Shown one piece after another: positions 16,131 to 23,456 of a DNA stretch of 64,000 nt. The DNA comes from CBDCRK01 sp965220955. GTDB lineage: Bacteria > Desulfobacterota > Binatia > Bin18 > CBDCRK01. The DNA is taken from NCBI GenBank assembly GCA_965220955.1, contig CBDCRK010000032.1, positions 124,001 through 188,000 on the forward strand, read 5' to 3'. The notes under the pieces are model-generated. The model saw only the letters and a list, made by a program, of their open reading frames with translations. It ran no database searches and was not told where the DNA came from. A program made the position numbers and the translations under genes. Each line of letters starts with the position of its first letter. The stretch's first letter is position 1.

Positions 16131-16622
16131 ATGCTATCAGACACCGAATATCGCACGGTTGAGGCGTTTTTATACAAGGAAGCGCGGCTGGCCGATGAAG
16201 CGCGTTACGCCGAGTGGGAAGCCCTGTGGGAAGACGACGCGATCTATTGGGTTCCGGCTCATCCTAGCGGCACCACCGATCCCACGCGCCACATGTCGCA
16301 TATCTATGACAACCGCTCCCGCATTGCAACGCGCATCAAACTCCTGCAGAGCGGCCACCGCTACAGCCAAGAGCCGGCCTCGTTTATGCGCCGGCTGATC
16401 TCGAATATTGAAATAGAAAAAACCGACACCGGCGAGTTCGTGGTTGGATCAAACTTTCTGTTATTAGAGCTGTCCGTCCAAGCTAGGCACGAGCTGCGCC
16501 AGTGGGGCGGACGGACGATCCATAAACTGCGCCGGGTCGACGATGAACTCAAAATGTTCTGGAAGCAGGTGCTGTTGGTCAACGCGGCAGAACCCCTGCC
16601 GAATTTAACCTTTTTGATCTAG
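16131..16622 (+). CDS. Ring-hydroxylating dioxygenase, beta subunit
   Basis: Small structural subunit (SnoaL/NTF2-like cone fold) of an alpha3-beta3 ring-hydroxylating dioxygenase. The 163-residue protein has the family features VEAFLYKEARLADEARYAEWEALWEDD near the start (read in pieces: EARLADEARYAEW, LWEDDAIYWVPA), SHIYDNRSRIATRIKLL and the basic C-terminal HKLRRVDDELKMFWKQV. Six bases separate it from the alpha gene, so the two are co-translated. It has no catalytic metal site of its own. Confidence 0.92.
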   Translation: MLSDTEYRTVEAFLYKEARLADEARYAEWEALWEDDAIYWVPAHPSGTTDPTRHMSHIYDNRSRIATRIKLLQSGHRYSQEPASFMRRLISNIEIEKTDTGEFVVGSNFLLLELSVQARHELRQWGGRTIHKLRRVDDELKMFWKQVLLVNAAEPLPNLTFLI

Positions 16623-16642
16623 ACACCTCAAAAGGAGGAGCC

Positions 16643-17539
16643 ATGAAATTTGGAACCATACTGCCCCATCTCGGCCCCCTGGCGGCCGGTCCTGGAGCGC
16701 TCGACAACCTGCTCAGCGTCGCCCAGAAGACCGAAGCCCTAGGATTCGACTCCCTGTGGGTCGGCGACCACGTTGTCCTCCCCACCTCGATCAAACCCCG
16801 CTATCCGTATAACGACACCGGCGAGTTTCCGCTGCCTCCAGAGGCGGCCCTCCTCGAGCCGCTGACCGTCCTCGGCTTTCTGACCGGCGTCACCCAGCGG
16901 GTGCGTCTCGGTCCCTCGGTCTTAGTCCTGCCCCACCGCAATCCCATTGTCACCGCCAAGATGTTTGCCAGCCTGGACGTGCTGTCGCGGGGACGGATTA
17001 TTTTTGGGGCGGGCATCGGCTGGATGGAGGAAGAAATCAGTCTGCTGGGGGCGCCGTTCAAACGGCGCGGCGCGCTGAGCGATGAATACCTGCGGGCCAT
17101 GCGCGAGCTGTGGACCAATCCCGATCCGCACTTTGAGGGAGAGTTCTGCCGGTTCAGCGGCATCAAGTGTGAACCCAAACCGATCCAGAATCCGCTGCCG
17201 ATCTGGATTGGTGGGCATTCGGCCCGGGCCATGCGCCGCATTGTCGAGTTTGGCAACGGCTGGATCGCGGTGCCCAAGAGCCTGGCCGTATTTCAGGACG
17301 GCATGTCCATGCTGAGGGAGGCCGCCGACAGGGGCGGCCGAGACCTGAACAACATTGAAATCATGGTCGGGCTGTTGAGGACTACGTCGGTTGACGGGTT
17401 TATCGAGGAGATGAAGAAATACCAAGATCTGGGCTGCGACTCATTCATGGTGCCCCTCCCATTCTGGGGAAGCGATCTTCAGGAGGTGCTCGGCCTCATG
17501 GACGATTTTGCCGACAAGGTCGGCATGCAGCCAGTCTGA
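16643..17539 (+). CDS. LLM-class flavin-dependent oxidoreductase (TIGR03619-like)
   Basis: A bacterial luciferase-like TIM barrel that uses FMN or F420. It begins KFGTILPHLGPLAAGPG after an AAAGGAGGAGCC site, with LGFDSLWVGDHVVLPT, TQRVRLGPSVLVLPHRNPI (kept short: VRLGPSVLVLPHRNP), ASLDVLSRGRIIFGAGIGW and PIWIGGHS. The 298-residue length and the PxWIGG ending match the family often annotated as F420-dependent. It lies between the dioxygenase genes and a short-chain dehydrogenase, suggesting a role in the same catabolic pathway. Cofactor and substrate are not determinable here. Confidence 0.85.
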   Translation: MKFGTILPHLGPLAAGPGALDNLLSVAQKTEALGFDSLWVGDHVVLPTSIKPRYPYNDTGEFPLPPEAALLEPLTVLGFLTGVTQRVRLGPSVLVLPHRNPIVTAKMFASLDVLSRGRIIFGAGIGWMEEEISLLGAPFKRRGALSDEYLRAMRELWTNPDPHFEGEFCRFSGIKCEPKPIQNPLPIWIGGHSARAMRRIVEFGNGWIAVPKSLAVFQDGMSMLREAADRGGRDLNNIEIMVGLLRTTSVDGFIEEMKKYQDLGCDSFMVPLPFWGSDLQEVLGLMDDFADKVGMQPV

Positions 17540-17543
17540 AGGT

Positions 17544-18422
17544 ATGGACAACACCGACACCTTACGCACGTTTAACGCAGCAGTTACGATTGTCACCGGT
17601 GGAGCCTCGGGCATTGGCCGGGCCTTATCCGAAGAGCTGGCGCGGCGCGGTGCGCAGGTGGTACTGGCCGACCGTCAAATCGAGTTAGCCCAGGAAGTTG
17701 CCGCAGGCATCACTACCCGCCGGGGAACGGCACACGCGGTCGAGGTCGATGTCACCGACTTCTCGGCGGTCGAGCGGCTGGTCCAGGATACGGTTCAGAC
17801 CCACGGACGTTTGGACTACCTGTTCAATAACGCCGGGCTGGCCGTCGGCGGTGAGGCACGCCTGTACCAACGTGAGGACTGGCAGCCGGTGCTTGAGGTC
17901 AATCTGCACGGCGTGGTCAACGGCGTCCAAGCCGCCTACCCGGTGATGCTCAAACAGGGCTACGGTCATATTGTGAATACCGCCTCCATGGCCGGCCTGT
18001 GTCCCTCCCCGATGGCCGTCAGCTACGCCGCCACCAAACACGCCGTGGTCGGTCTGTCGACCTCGCTGCGCATCGAAGCCGCTGAGGCGGGCGTACGGGT
18101 GAGTGCCTTCTGTCCGGGTCTCATCCGAACCCAGATTCTGCGCGGGGGTGGAAAATACGGCAAAGACCTGATGCACCTTTCGCCCGAGCAACAAGACAAG
18201 CTGGTCGAGCGGCCCAGGCCCATGGACCCGGCCGACTTTGCCAGGCACGCGCTGAACGCGGTGGCCCGCAATCGGGCCATCATTATCGTCCCGGGCGGGT
18301 GGAAACTGCTGTGGTGGCTCAACCGCCTGTCACCCTCGTTCGCGCTGTGGCTGATCCAGCGGATGTACCGCTCGATAAAGCGGCAGTTGGCAGATACAAG
18401 CACGCCAAAGGAGGGAGCATAG
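17544..18422 (+). CDS. Short-chain dehydrogenase/reductase
   Basis: NAD(P)-dependent SDR, 292 residues from the ATG at 17544; an upstream frame opening at 17508 would overlap the LLM gene. It shows VTGGASGIGRALSEELARRG (TGxxxGIG nucleotide loop), NNAGLAVGG, the catalytic Ser in NTASMAGL, and Tyr/Lys in VSYAATKHAV. The C-terminal part ends in a hydrophobic stretch (KLLWWLNRLSPSFALWLI), suggesting membrane association. As the last intact gene of this cluster it could oxidise a dihydrodiol or alcohol intermediate; that is inference. Confidence 0.9.
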   Translation: MDNTDTLRTFNAAVTIVTGGASGIGRALSEELARRGAQVVLADRQIELAQEVAAGITTRRGTAHAVEVDVTDFSAVERLVQDTVQTHGRLDYLFNNAGLAVGGEARLYQREDWQPVLEVNLHGVVNGVQAAYPVMLKQGYGHIVNTASMAGLCPSPMAVSYAATKHAVVGLSTSLRIEAAEAGVRVSAFCPGLIRTQILRGGGKYGKDLMHLSPEQQDKLVERPRPMDPADFARHALNAVARNRAIIIVPGGWKLLWWLNRLSPSFALWLIQRMYRSIKRQLADTSTPKEGA

Positions 18423-18536
18423 GCAACTTCCTGAGACCTTATGCCAGTACGCGCATCAGGCCAAAAGTCGATCTCCAGTAGGGAAGACTGGAGCGGTTCG
18501 TTGCAAGCGGACTGGGAGCCACCGAGGAGGAGAGCT

Positions 18537-18668
18537 ATGTCAGCCTATATCATTGTTGATATTAAAGTGACCGACCCTGACACCTATCAGGGCTACACCA
18601 AGCTCGTCCCGGCAACGGTTGAGGCATATACTGGCTCTTGGCTGTGCTTTCTCAGTCTAATAGCTTGA
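18537..18668 (+). pseudogene. DUF1330-family gene, truncated by foreign sequence
   Basis: After GAGGAGAGCT the ATG at 18537 starts SAYIIVDIKVTDPDTYQGYT and KLVPATVEAY, the normal start of DUF1330 proteins (about 95 residues). At about 18628 the similarity ends abruptly and the frame runs into AT-rich DNA (TGSWLCFLSLIA, stop). The point of divergence coincides with the visible change in base composition, so it marks an insertion or rearrangement junction. Confidence 0.75.
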
Positions 18669-18772
18669 TATAATGGTGAAATCTCAACGAAATGGGATCT
18701 TATTTTTTAGACTAACTCCAACCCCTGCTCTGTTTTTTATAAGGTCCGTTAATTAAGAGGGAGGAAAAACCA

Positions 18773-19779
18773 ATGAAAAACATTTTAAAGATAAATAGTT
18801 TTAATAACTATGTTTATAAAATATGCTTACCAGTATTTTATTAATGGATGAGTTCTTCTGTTTCCGCTCAGGGGATAAGTTGTAAATCAGATGGTCCAAT
18901 TTTGAGTACCTTGGATGCATATTATGAAGAAATGGAATTAATTGATAAAGAGGACAAAGAAATGATACAAAATGTTATATTGGTTTATACAGATCAACCA
19001 GAAAAATTTATGCACGCAATAGATTGCTTTAATCTGGATATTAACTATATAAAAAAGGATAAGTATTATAGCTCTTATTTAACGAGAGCCACAGCAATAA
19101 AAAACTGGGATATTGTTCCTTACCTGATTGAAAGAGGCATTAACCTGGATCATCAGGATTACCATAAAGCTACTGCTTTAATGTATGCCGCTTATTGTGG
19201 CCATTTGCCAACAGTGGGGAGATTGGTCTTGGCAGGAGCAAATATGTTTCTTAGAGATAAAGATGGAGATACCGCTTTGGATAGTGCTAAATACTCACAA
19301 AAGAAAATTATTGCCCTGAAGGAGACTATGAAGCAGTAATTGATTATCTGGAAAAAATGATGGAGATAGAAGACCCGGAAAGAGTCAGAGAAGCACAATC
19401 CTCTCCAAAAGATACAAAACCCAGTAAATACGCAGCCATTGCCTACAATAAAAACGATTTTTCCATAAGAACCATCGTAAAGGATCTCCCCTACAGTTCC
19501 AGTTTTCAGGCGATACAAAACTGCAATCAAATAAGCCAACAGATGGGGCTGGATGGAGAGAATTGTGAATCGGCAGCGGTGTTTGTTTCCGGGAATTGCG
19601 GAGCATATGCTTTATCAGAGAACCATAGGGCATTTGGAGTGGGGGTGAGTGAGTATGGTACTTCAAAGAAGCTGGATACGTTAAGGGCGGCGGCGGAGAG
19701 GGAGGCGCTTGAGCAATGTCAGGCGAAGTCGAATGGAGCGAGTTGCAATATTAAAATCTCTGATTGTCAAAGTCATTAA
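18773..19779 (+). pseudogene. Secreted ankyrin-repeat plus DUF4189 protein, interrupted
   Basis: AT-rich, visibly unlike its neighbours. After GGGAGGAAAAACCA an ATG at 18773 begins a basic, then hydrophobic start ending SSSVSAQG, a likely signal peptide, but a TAA at 18839 interrupts it. The frame then gives ankyrin-type repeats (YLIERGINLDHQDYHKATAL with MYAAYCGHLPTVGRLVLAGA). Near 19325 one missing base breaks the frame; the other frame continues GDYEAVIDYLEKMME into a DUF4189 domain (AIAYNKNDFS, FVSGNCGAYALSENHRAFGV, AAAEREALEQC). Read together they make a single protein of about 330 residues. If the lesions are genuine it is a pseudogene; otherwise two open frames, 18848-19339 and 19357-19779, exist. 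Confidence 0.7.
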
Positions 19780-19818
19780 GTTTTAACGAAAAAAGAATTC
19801 TCCATCCCCGATTTCCTC

Positions 19819-20274
19819 TCAAGAAACCCTGATTGCATTGTGAGCAGACAGCGTCGGAACCCACCCCGCCGCTGCGCGGCACCCCTCCCGAGAGGGGATT
19901 TTCTGTTCCCTCTCCCTCCAGGGGAGAGGGTCGGGGTGAGGGGGAACAGGAGAGCGGCGGTCATCCGCTCTCTCCGGCTTGGTCGTATCCGCCCGCCGCT
20001 CACCATACCAGAACTCCAGCCCCTCACGCTGACGGAGTGCCCGCGGACCCGTTCGGAGTAGATAGCCGAACAACTGAAACGTCTCCCGGAGTGAATACAC
20101 TCGGAGTTTGCGACCTGAAGTGATCACATGCTCGCGCAGAATCACGAATTTACTTTGTTTACGGAGCGCCAGACTCAGCCAGATTTCTTCCGACGCATAG
20201 CGTGTCTCGTCAAAACCGCCAACGGCTTCAAAGGCGGATCGGGTACAGAATAGGAAACTTCCGCACCGACTGGT
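19819..20274 (-). pseudogene. Family 2 glycosyltransferase C-terminal remnant
   Basis: From 20274 leftwards the frame reads FLFCTRSAFEAVGGFDETRY, ASEEIWLSLALRKQ and ILREHVITSGRKLRVYSL, then LRTGPRALRQREGLEFWYG. These match the second half of GT2 enzymes, including the GGFDE loop and the ED-like EE pair. A TGA at 20275-20277 lies directly before it and no N-terminal nucleotide-sugar domain is present. The frame runs on through a palindromic repeat before stopping at 19819. Non-functional fragment. Confidence 0.75.
19850..19946. repeat. GC-rich palindromic intergenic repeat
   Basis: The segment carries nested inverted repeats: CCGCCGCTGCGCGGC, CCCCTCCCGAGAGGGG and CCCTCTCCCTCCAGGGGAGAGGG. This resembles dispersed MITE/REP-like elements of the CCCTCTCCC...GGGAGAGGG type found in several bacterial genomes. 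Only one copy is seen in this window. Confidence 0.55.
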
Positions 20275-20328
20275 TCACCACATCACCTCCGGCCGCAGAG
20301 CTGGTAACCTTTTCCCAAGCAGTCGCCT

Positions 20329-20447
20329 AGCTGCCGCCCCTTGATGGCAAGATCGAACTCGTGATTGATAAGACAGGCCACGTCAAGGCCGGAGAAGCCC
20401 CCGGTCGGCTTGTGCCCTCGTGGACCGTGGAGAAGCAGAAAGTGTAA
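20329..20447 (+). pseudogene. Unidentified C-terminal gene fragment
   Basis: After a TAG the frame reads DGKIELVIDKTGHVKAGEAP and RLVPSWTVEKQKV before a stop. It has normal coding character but no start codon, and I do not recognise the family. It lies in the same debris zone as the glycosyltransferase remnant. Confidence 0.3.
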
Positions 20448-20680
20448 GTGTTCAAAAATCATAAATATTTCTCGTTTCAGAATTTCTTTTCCCCGCCCTA
20501 AGGTGTTGCTTGTTGGTCTTCATCCTGCTATCAGAATGAGCTGTGGGAGCCTGAGCCGATATCCAGGCAACAAGGCCGGGTATCCCCGCAAAATTACTGG
20601 CATTTGGGAGTAATCGGCGTTAGCCGTAGTAGGGTCAAGCGGAATCGGGCGAGCGCGCAAGCAGTTGTGGATGCAATAGG
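20448..20680. other. Spacer upstream of the monooxygenase cluster
   Basis: About 230 bases without a supported gene. The stretch at 20450-20500 is AT-rich and should hold the cluster promoter, but I could not assign -35 and -10 boxes with confidence. Confidence 0.35.
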
Positions 20681-21328
20681 ATGAGTTTTGAGAGTGAGAG
20701 CAGATCAGTTCAGATGTGTATTGAAAGCCGCAAATTCTTCTCCATTGTGATCCTGGCAACGGTTGGTTGGATGATCACTTCTAAGGCTTGGGCGCATCGA
20801 GATAGAGGACCTAACGATCCCTGCCGACGACAGCTAGGAGCTTCGCTCCTCCATCTCACTCTCTATCAACCGCAGTTCGATCCTGGCGATGAGTATTGTG
20901 AAGAAGTGCCGCGCAAAGGGAAAACGCTTATGGTCGTGGATGTGACCCCTGGCGAGCTGCGACAAGTGCCTATGAGTCTTGAAGTAGTTACCGCTGGTGA
21001 CTCAGGTCAGTTGCGCACCATAGTGTCGGTTCCGGCAAAGATTTATGAACGGGGAATTGTGGATACTGAAGTGGTCTTGAATGCGGGGAGCGGCTACGTT
21101 GCACGCGTCATGCTGGAACTGGGGGCCGATAGAGAACCGCAGTTGCTGACATTTCCTATTCGGGTGGCAGCCTGGTATCAGGCATTAATAATGCCGGCGC
21201 TGATTGTGGCCGCTCTGTTAGCCTTAACCGCAATTTCCGTCATGCGCTACTATTCAGTTTCCCGGCAGGATGAAGCGCTAGCAGAAGAAATGGACGCAGT
21301 GCAGAGTAACAGAGTAACAGAAGTATAG
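20681..21328 (+). CDS. Periplasmic membrane-anchored accessory protein of the copper monooxygenase cluster
   Basis: Unrecognised family. It has a signal peptide ending TSKAWA before HRDRGPNDPCRRQ, so the predicted mature protein starts with His. Two Cys (in NDPCRRQ and DEYCEEVP) frame a His/Tyr-containing segment (LHLTLYQPQFDPGD), then comes a beta-rich domain and one C-terminal membrane span (about residues 174-195) with a cytoplasmic tail RYYSVSRQDEALAEEMD. Its stop is 11 bases before subunit C, whose AGGAGG site follows directly, so it is part of the operon. It may aid copper delivery or assembly; this is inference. An alternative ATG at 20714 gives a cleaner signal peptide. No clear Shine-Dalgarno at either start. 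Confidence 0.75.
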   Translation: MSFESESRSVQMCIESRKFFSIVILATVGWMITSKAWAHRDRGPNDPCRRQLGASLLHLTLYQPQFDPGDEYCEEVPRKGKTLMVVDVTPGELRQVPMSLEVVTAGDSGQLRTIVSVPAKIYERGIVDTEVVLNAGSGYVARVMLELGADREPQLLTFPIRVAAWYQALIMPALIVAALLALTAISVMRYYSVSRQDEALAEEMDAVQSNRVTEV

Positions 21329-21339
21329 GAGGAACACGT

Positions 21340-22194
21340 ATGGCTCAATCACAAGCGGTGCAGCAGGCACCAGGAGATTCCAGCGACGGCTCGATCACGA
21401 GCGGGCGCTCATTCAATCCGACCGACTGGATGGTTGGTTGGAAGCCGCTGTTTTGGGGCTGCGGGCTCGTCATGGCAGCCAACGTCTTTCTGTGGTTCTG
21501 GAATTATCTCTTTATGTTCACCGCTGGACTGAATTCGGCGAGTTGGGAGTTTACCCTCTATTACCGGACGCTGTTCTGGGGCGAGTTGATTATCTTAGGC
21601 GTATTCGCCGGGGTCTGGCTCGGCTGGTTGATCAGAACCGGCCGGGCAATTGAGGGGCAACCGTGCGAGCGTGCCGAACAGGTACGGCGAATTGCAATTT
21701 TATGGAGCCTGGTTGGTGTCACTAGCCTCTTGGTTTATCTCGAGGCAAGCTTCTGGCCGAACTGGGACGGATCATGGCATCAGACCATGGTGCGCGACAC
21801 CGCGCTCACGCCCACCCATATTCCCATGTTCTATTTCTTCTTCCCTTTAACGGTCATTCTGGCAGTCGGCACCTACCTCTACGGACGGTTTCGCATTCCC
21901 GCGCTCTATGGCAAAGACAAGGGGTTTCCTTGGTCGTTTTTCTTGCTGATTAGCGCTGCTGTGCTCGAAGTCATGGCTGTTGCGGCTAATGAATGGGGCC
22001 ATAGCCTGTGGATCTCCGAAGAGATTTTTTCTGTTCCTTTCCACTGGCCTTTTGTGATTTACGGATGGCTTGCCGCTGGGATGTTTGCTGTGTGGGGAGA
22101 GACCATTGTGCACCTTTTCGCCATTGAGAAGGCCGAAGAGGAGGCGAACACGGAAGCCTCGCTCCAACCTATGGAGCCCTTGGCAGCAGACTAA
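21340..22194 (+). CDS. Copper membrane monooxygenase subunit C (PmoC/AmoC/HmoC)
   Basis: Integral membrane subunit of a particulate methane/ammonia/hydrocarbon monooxygenase. The 284-residue protein has about six membrane spans. Copper-site residues known from methanotroph PmoC are all present: D143, H147 and H160 in WDGSWHQTMVRDTALTPTH, and N217, H221 and H235 in NEWGHSLW...PFH. The N-terminal 30 residues are soluble and not conserved. A strong TAGGAGGAACACGT precedes the ATG. Gene order C-A-x-B and the accessory genes suggest a member of the hydrocarbon-oxidising branch, but methane or ammonia cannot be excluded from sequence alone. Confidence 0.95.
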   Translation: MAQSQAVQQAPGDSSDGSITSGRSFNPTDWMVGWKPLFWGCGLVMAANVFLWFWNYLFMFTAGLNSASWEFTLYYRTLFWGELIILGVFAGVWLGWLIRTGRAIEGQPCERAEQVRRIAILWSLVGVTSLLVYLEASFWPNWDGSWHQTMVRDTALTPTHIPMFYFFFPLTVILAVGTYLYGRFRIPALYGKDKGFPWSFFLLISAAVLEVMAVAANEWGHSLWISEEIFSVPFHWPFVIYGWLAAGMFAVWGETIVHLFAIEKAEEEANTEASLQPMEPLAAD

Positions 22195-22249
22195 AATGTG
22201 GCTCAGTCTCGGCTGAACACTGAAATCCTCGTATAGAGAGAAAAAGCGC

Positions 22250-23053
22250 ATGGCAGAAGGCACAACCAATGTAGCAGATATGGGAGAGGCGGCCGAACGG
22301 CAACGACGGCTCGAACTCAAGGAACTCCTGCAGAAGAAGTATAAATGGATTGATTGGAAGTGGGACCTGGTGTTCTGGGTCACCGCTATCTTCGTGGTCG
22401 CCGGCGCAGCGGATATTACTAAGCAGTTGTTTGCGGGGGACTGGGATTTCTGGACCGATTGGAAAGATCCCCAGTGGTGGCCAGTGGTCACCGCCTTTGC
22501 CACCATTATCATTCCCTCTGCGCTCCAATATATTCAATGGGTGGCATGGCGGTTTCCCACGGGTGCGACATACACCGCTCTCTGCCTCTTTATGGCGGCC
22601 TGGGTGGGGCGTTACTTCCAGTGGCACGTGGCGGAATACTACCCCATTAACTTTGTGTGGCCCATCTCCACGGTGTGCGCGGCGATCCTGTTGGACTGGA
22701 CATTGATGAAGACCAAGAGCTTCATCCTGACCTCGCTGATTGGCGCACATATCTGGGCAGTCATGGTATGGGCGTATAATTATGTCCCGTTGGCTCCCTT
22801 TTTGCAGCCTGCTTATTTCATGGACCATATAGTGACGGTCGCCGATGTCCAGGGCATTGCCTACATCCGGTCGCAGACGCCGGAATATCTGCGACTCATC
22901 GAGCGGGGCGCACTACGCAGCTTTCTTGGTGAGACCCAGTATGTCTCTCTGGCGTTCGGCGGCACGGTGGCCTTTGCGGGCTACTGGATCGGTCAGTTCA
23001 TTGGCCGCTATCTGGCAGTCTGGCCGATAAGACGATATTTGAAAACCCTGTGA
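22250..23053 (+). CDS. Copper membrane monooxygenase subunit A (PmoA/AmoA/HmoA)
   Basis: Membrane subunit of the copper monooxygenase, 267 residues, with about six to seven spans after a charged cytoplasmic N-terminus (ERQRRLELKELLQKKYKW). It carries the diagnostic GDWDFWTDWKD at residues 63-73, followed by WWPVVTAF, FPTGATYTAL, WHVAEYYPINFVWP and the tail RTLSFLGETQY-like segment (read here as GALRSFLGETQYVSLAFGG). Ribosome site AGAGAGAAAAAG. This is the standard marker gene for placing the enzyme in a clade by phylogeny. It follows subunit C after 55 bases and precedes a small accessory gene by seven. Confidence 0.95.
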   Translation: MAEGTTNVADMGEAAERQRRLELKELLQKKYKWIDWKWDLVFWVTAIFVVAGAADITKQLFAGDWDFWTDWKDPQWWPVVTAFATIIIPSALQYIQWVAWRFPTGATYTALCLFMAAWVGRYFQWHVAEYYPINFVWPISTVCAAILLDWTLMKTKSFILTSLIGAHIWAVMVWAYNYVPLAPFLQPAYFMDHIVTVADVQGIAYIRSQTPEYLRLIERGALRSFLGETQYVSLAFGGTVAFAGYWIGQFIGRYLAVWPIRRYLKTL

Positions 23054-23060
23054 GATCAAT

Positions 23061-23456
23061 ATGATGAGCAAAGCGAACCTGATTAGAAATGGGTTGTTCT
23101 CGAACTGCCCGTTCGCGGTAGGTCGAAGGATATGGCCCGTCAGCATAGCAGTGTTTGTGTGTGTCATTATTGCTCCTTCGCTGGCATATGCACACCGGGG
23201 GTTTGGTCCAGCCGAATTGGGGCCGCCCGTTATTACCTCAGGACTGCTCGGTTTTATCTGTTATTGGTTGGTGATGTTGTGGCCCTCAATCAAAAGGAAA
23301 GGGGCCAAGGGACAAAACCAGGTCGCCCCACTAACTGGGGGACATGTAGGCTCGCAGGACATTCGCATAAAGCGCAAGCCTCGTTTGCGAGTCATCGAGA
23401 CGGGCAGTCAATTCCACAGTGACCAGAACTCAAGCAGGAGAGCGAGCAATGAATAG
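23061..23456 (+). CDS. Small membrane accessory protein between subunits A and B
   Basis: A 131-residue protein (ATG at 23061 or 23064) with an N-terminal signal ending SLAYA before HRGFGPAELGPPV, one further membrane span (SGLLGFICYWLVMLWPS) and a basic cytoplasmic tail (KRKGAKGQNQ). I do not recognise the family. Its predicted mature N-terminus is again His, as in subunit B and in the protein encoded before subunit C. The stop overlaps the subunit B start by eight bases, implying translational coupling and a stoichiometric or assembly role. Confidence 0.75.
   Translation: MMSKANLIRNGLFSNCPFAVGRRIWPVSIAVFVCVIIAPSLAYAHRGFGPAELGPPVITSGLLGFICYWLVMLWPSIKRKGAKGQNQVAPLTGGHVGSQDIRIKRKPRLRVIETGSQFHSDQNSSRRASNE

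Noticed and set aside
18646..18674. Promoter with TATAAT at 18669
   Set aside because: No acceptable -35 at 16-18 bases; the region is AT-rich, where TATAAT occurs by chance.
20365..20613. 82-residue plus-strand open frame
   Set aside because: Basic, Pro/Arg-rich translation without any recognisable motif, in a zone of debris; overlaps the better frame at 20329-20447.
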